Below are positions 6,375-8,075 of a DNA stretch of 8,075 nucleotides, piece after piece. The position numbers and the translations under genes were made by a program. Numbering within the stretch: position 1 is the stretch's first letter; the number at the start of each line of letters is the position of its first letter. Under the pieces are notes generated by a model that saw only the letters and a program-made list of their open reading frames with translations, ran no database searches and was not told where the DNA came from. The stretch comes from Salaquimonas sp. (GTDB taxonomy: Bacteria; Pseudomonadota; Alphaproteobacteria; Rhizobiales; Rhizobiaceae): positions 1-8,075 of the forward strand of contig JAHEHW010000064.1 in assembly GCA_024639745.1 (NCBI GenBank). Direction: 5' to 3'.

Positions 6375-7139
6375 TTATTCGCGTTTGCCGCCAATCGGCG
6401 GCGTGTCGGTCATGCCGGCCAGAACTTCGGCCACATGGCGTACCTCGGTGCGTTTGCCTTCACGGCGCAATTTGCCCGCCATGTTCAGCAGACAACCCAT
6501 ATCGCCGGCGAGCAGCATGTCCGCATCGGCAGCTTCGATATTGGCAGTTTTTTCGGTAACGATGGCGTTGGAGATATCGCCATATTTCACCGCGAAAGTG
6601 CCACCAAAGCCGCAGCATACATTTGAATTCTTCATTTCCTTGAGTGAAAGCCCCTCCACCGAGGCGAGAAGCTTGCGCGGCTGTGCGTTGATACCGAGCT
6701 CCCGCAGACCGGCGCAGGAGTCGTGATAGGTGGCGCTTGCATCGACCTTGCTGGACACGCGCTCAACCTTCATCACATCCGTGAGGAAGCTGATGAGCTC
6801 ATGCACCTTGCCTGAAAATGTTTCCGCGCGCTCATGCCAGACGGGATCACCCTGGAAGAGTTCAGGATAATGCTTCGCCAGCATGCCGCCACAGGAGCCC
6901 GAAGGTGCAACGATATAATCGAATTCTTCGAAGGCCTTGATCACCTCGATTGCGATTTCGCGTGTGTCGGCGCGATCGCCGGAATTCCATGCGGGTTGTC
7001 CGCAGCAGGTCTGGGACACCGGGACGTGCACCTCGCAGCCGGCATCTTCGAGAAGTTTGACCGCTGCAAAACCGACGCTCGGACGAAACATATCGACCAG
7101 ACAGGTTACAAATAGTCCGACGCTAATGGGTGTACTCAT
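6375..7139 (-). CDS. lutA: Lactate utilization protein A, CCG-domain Fe-S protein
   Basis: This is the cysteine-rich subunit of the LutABC L-lactate oxidation complex (E. coli YkgE homologue), 254 residues, full length. It holds two CCG (cysteine-rich) repeats like those of heterodisulfide reductase and the GlpC and GlcF families. The first has C35 and TCCGQPAWNSGD (C45, C46) with SGSCGG (C83). The second has DSCAGLRELG (C142), NVCCGFGGTF (C175, C176) and GDMGCLLNMAG (C216). These bind iron-sulfur centres that relay electrons from lactate. The N-terminus VGLFVTCLVDMFRPSVG at 7-23 is typical of LutA. The start is the ATG at 7139-7137, 9 nt after the regulator stop, with no strong ribosome binding site. 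This suggests translational coupling to the regulator gene. Confidence 0.96.
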   Translation of the reverse strand: MSTPISVGLFVTCLVDMFRPSVGFAAVKLLEDAGCEVHVPVSQTCCGQPAWNSGDRADTREIAIEVIKAFEEFDYIVAPSGSCGGMLAKHYPELFQGDPVWHERAETFSGKVHELISFLTDVMKVERVSSKVDASATYHDSCAGLRELGINAQPRKLLASVEGLSLKEMKNSNVCCGFGGTFAVKYGDISNAIVTEKTANIEAADADMLLAGDMGCLLNMAGKLRREGKRTEVRHVAEVLAGMTDTPPIGGKRE

Positions 7140-7148
7140 GCTCTGAAT

Positions 7149-7949
7149 CTACTCGCTACTCGTTGCTTGGGAGTTGGATGGGCGCCGCTGCATGAAACGA
7201 AGGCCTGAAATCCTTTCGCGCTCGGCTTCACCATCCAGTTCGAGACTCTTTTCAAGCACATATTGCATATGCGCACGAGAGGCTTCTGCCGCCCGCTCCG
7301 GATCCTGGGCGAGAATCGCATCCGCAATTGCCATATGCTGATCGAAAAGCGCCTGCCGCCCGCCCGGTTTTTCGTAAAGCCGGCTGCGGTTTTGGAATAC
7401 GCCTTCCGACAAAAGCTTGTAACAGGACCGCAGGGTGTGAAGCAAAACAAGATTGTGCGCCATTTCGCCGATCAGCGTGTGAAAATCGACATCCGCCTCG
7501 GCCTCTTCCTGAAAATTTGATTCCGCATGGGCCTGTTTCATTCGCTCGACACAGGCGCGCAGCATCTCCAGGTCACAGTCCGTAGCACGGGTCGCGGCAT
7601 ATTTGGCAGCCACGCACTCGATCTCTCGGCGGTATTCAAGATAATCCACCGTTGCCTTGCGATGATGCGGCAGGAGAGCCGAAATGGGTTCGGTGAAGAC
7701 TTGGCCGATAATATCGCGAATGAAGGTGCCTCCGCCCTGACGCCGCATCACGATGCCGCGCTTTTCCATCGAGTCAATCGCTTCTCTCAGCACCGGGCGT
7801 GACACACCCATTTCCCCTGCTAGAACCCGCTCCGGCGGAAGTCTGTCACCGGAACGCAGGACACCCTCGAGGATCAGCGCTTCGATTTGATGCGCGACCT
7901 CTGCGGATGACTTTTCCTGGGGTATATGCTGAAAGACGGACATAGGCAT
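7149..7949 (-). CDS. GntR family (FCD domain) regulator of the lactate operon, LutR/LldR-like
   Basis: This is a DNA-binding transcriptional regulator of 266 residues. Residues 12-78 form the GntR winged helix: EVAHQIEALILEGVLRSGDRLPPER, MGVSRPVLREAIDSMEKRG, and the wing MRRQGGGTFI. Residues about 100-235 are the all-helical FCD effector domain, with the D153-x3-H157 pair (ADVDFH) and histidines 205 (DQHM) and 227 (AHMQ) placed as metal/ligand-binding residues. Such FadR-subgroup proteins sense small carboxylates. Given its place as first gene before lutABC, L-lactate is the likely inducer (inference). PdhR or another FadR-like role is the alternative. The start is ATG at 7949-7947 or ATG at 7943-7941, two codons later; neither has a clear ribosome binding site. 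The gene probably autoregulates through the dyad at 7991-8011. A 7-bp tandem duplication (CTACTCG twice, 7149-7162) ends the gene at its stop codon. Confidence 0.88.
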   Translation of the reverse strand: MPMSVFQHIPQEKSSAEVAHQIEALILEGVLRSGDRLPPERVLAGEMGVSRPVLREAIDSMEKRGIVMRRQGGGTFIRDIIGQVFTEPISALLPHHRKATVDYLEYRREIECVAAKYAATRATDCDLEMLRACVERMKQAHAESNFQEEAEADVDFHTLIGEMAHNLVLLHTLRSCYKLLSEGVFQNRSRLYEKPGGRQALFDQHMAIADAILAQDPERAAEASRAHMQYVLEKSLELDGEAERERISGLRFMQRRPSNSQATSSE

Positions 7950-8075
7950 AATTCAAGTTTACGATTCACCGCTAGCGAGGCAAGAAAAAATTGGTCAACT
8001 TAGTTTACCAAAAGCTGCCTGTGATTGAAATGGTACGCTGGCGATCCATCATCTGATCATTGAAATTGGCCTCTA
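7950..8075 (-). promoter_or_regulatory. Upstream control region of the lut operon
   Basis: This AT-richer stretch has no gene. Besides the 21-bp dyad it holds an AGTTTAC direct repeat (7956-7962 and 8002-8008, 46 bp apart), an ATTGAAAT direct repeat (8024-8031 and 8059-8066, 35 bp apart), and AAATTGG twice (7988-7994 and 8063-8069, 75 bp apart). No clear -35/-10 pair was found. The edge at 8075 cuts the region, so a divergent promoter, for example for a lactate permease, may lie beyond it. Confidence 0.5.
7991..8011. promoter_or_regulatory. Candidate GntR (LutR/LldR-like) operator, 21-bp dyad
   Basis: The pattern TTGGT-N-AACT-N-AGTT-N-ACCAA spans 21 bp. Every paired position is complementary except one pair, and the centre base is unpaired. 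It lies 42 bp ahead of the regulator's first ATG. The TTGG/CCAA ends resemble operators of the LldR and PdhR group (AATTGG...CCAATT). On the minus strand its end contains TTGACC, a possible -35 element, so binding would block transcription. I found no good -10 element behind it. The dyad is seen directly; the protein that binds it is inferred. Confidence 0.55.

Noticed and set aside
5650..6726. A 358-codon plus-strand open frame
   Set aside because: It is fully antisense to lutB and lutA, both of which have diagnostic cysteine motifs; the product is low-information and unlike any family I know.
1..8075. CRISPR array, tRNA, rRNA, IS element or phage genes
   Set aside because: No repeat-spacer pattern, cloverleaf, transposase or phage-like product was found on either strand by eye.
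1..8075. A novel defence or multi-gene accessory system
   Set aside because: All intact genes except the DUF937 and PilZ-like proteins belong to well-known metabolic, rRNA-modification or regulatory families, and their order is explained by ordinary operons.

Overview
This window looks like an alphaproteobacterial chromosome, most likely Rhizobiales (Hyphomicrobiales). The basis is moderately high GC (about 55-60% by eye), a plant/alphaproteobacterial-type glutamate-cysteine ligase directly downstream of rsmE, and an exact match to the CtrA binding motif TTAA-N7-TTAAC. The genus cannot be fixed from the sequence. Most of the window is ordinary conserved metabolism. I see no phage, IS element, CRISPR array, tRNA or rRNA, and no clear new defence or mobile system.

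Layout: (1) From 1 to about 544, minus strand, lies what looks like the C-terminal part of an ABC-2-type permease gene. Its 5' half is missing and there is an apparent frameshift near 518-527. It runs off the left edge and is probably a pseudogene. (2) 569-1483, minus strand, encodes a DUF937 protein that starts with TTG behind a strong ribosome binding site. Its Gly/Pro-rich tail carries repeated short amphipathic motifs. (3) 1484-1606 is a divergent intergenic region holding a CtrA-type site and an overlapping perfect 14-bp palindrome. (4) About 1607-1975, plus strand, encodes a small PilZ-like protein with an eroded c-di-GMP signature. (5) A hairpin at 1975-1999 separates it from the convergent operon that follows.

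(6) From 7949 down to 2009, minus strand, six tightly packed genes probably form one transcription unit: a GntR/FCD regulator (LutR/LldR-like), lutA, lutB, lutC, rsmE and gshA. Gaps are 9, 14, 5, 23 and 106 nt. The first four genes form a self-regulated L-lactate oxidation module: LutABC is an iron-sulfur lactate dehydrogenase complex that delivers lactate electrons to the respiratory chain as pyruvate forms. The last two encode the 16S rRNA m3U1498 methyltransferase and the first enzyme of glutathione synthesis. gshA may also have its own promoter in the 106-nt gap.

(7) 7950-8075 is the control region of the lut operon. It carries a near-perfect 21-bp dyad, the best candidate operator for the GntR regulator, and a second AAATTGG half-site at the right edge that may belong to a divergent unit outside the window.

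The points most worth a second look are the CtrA site in front of a degenerate PilZ gene, the modular tail of the DUF937 protein, the decayed permease, the lut operator, and the physical coupling of lactate use to rsmE-gshA.
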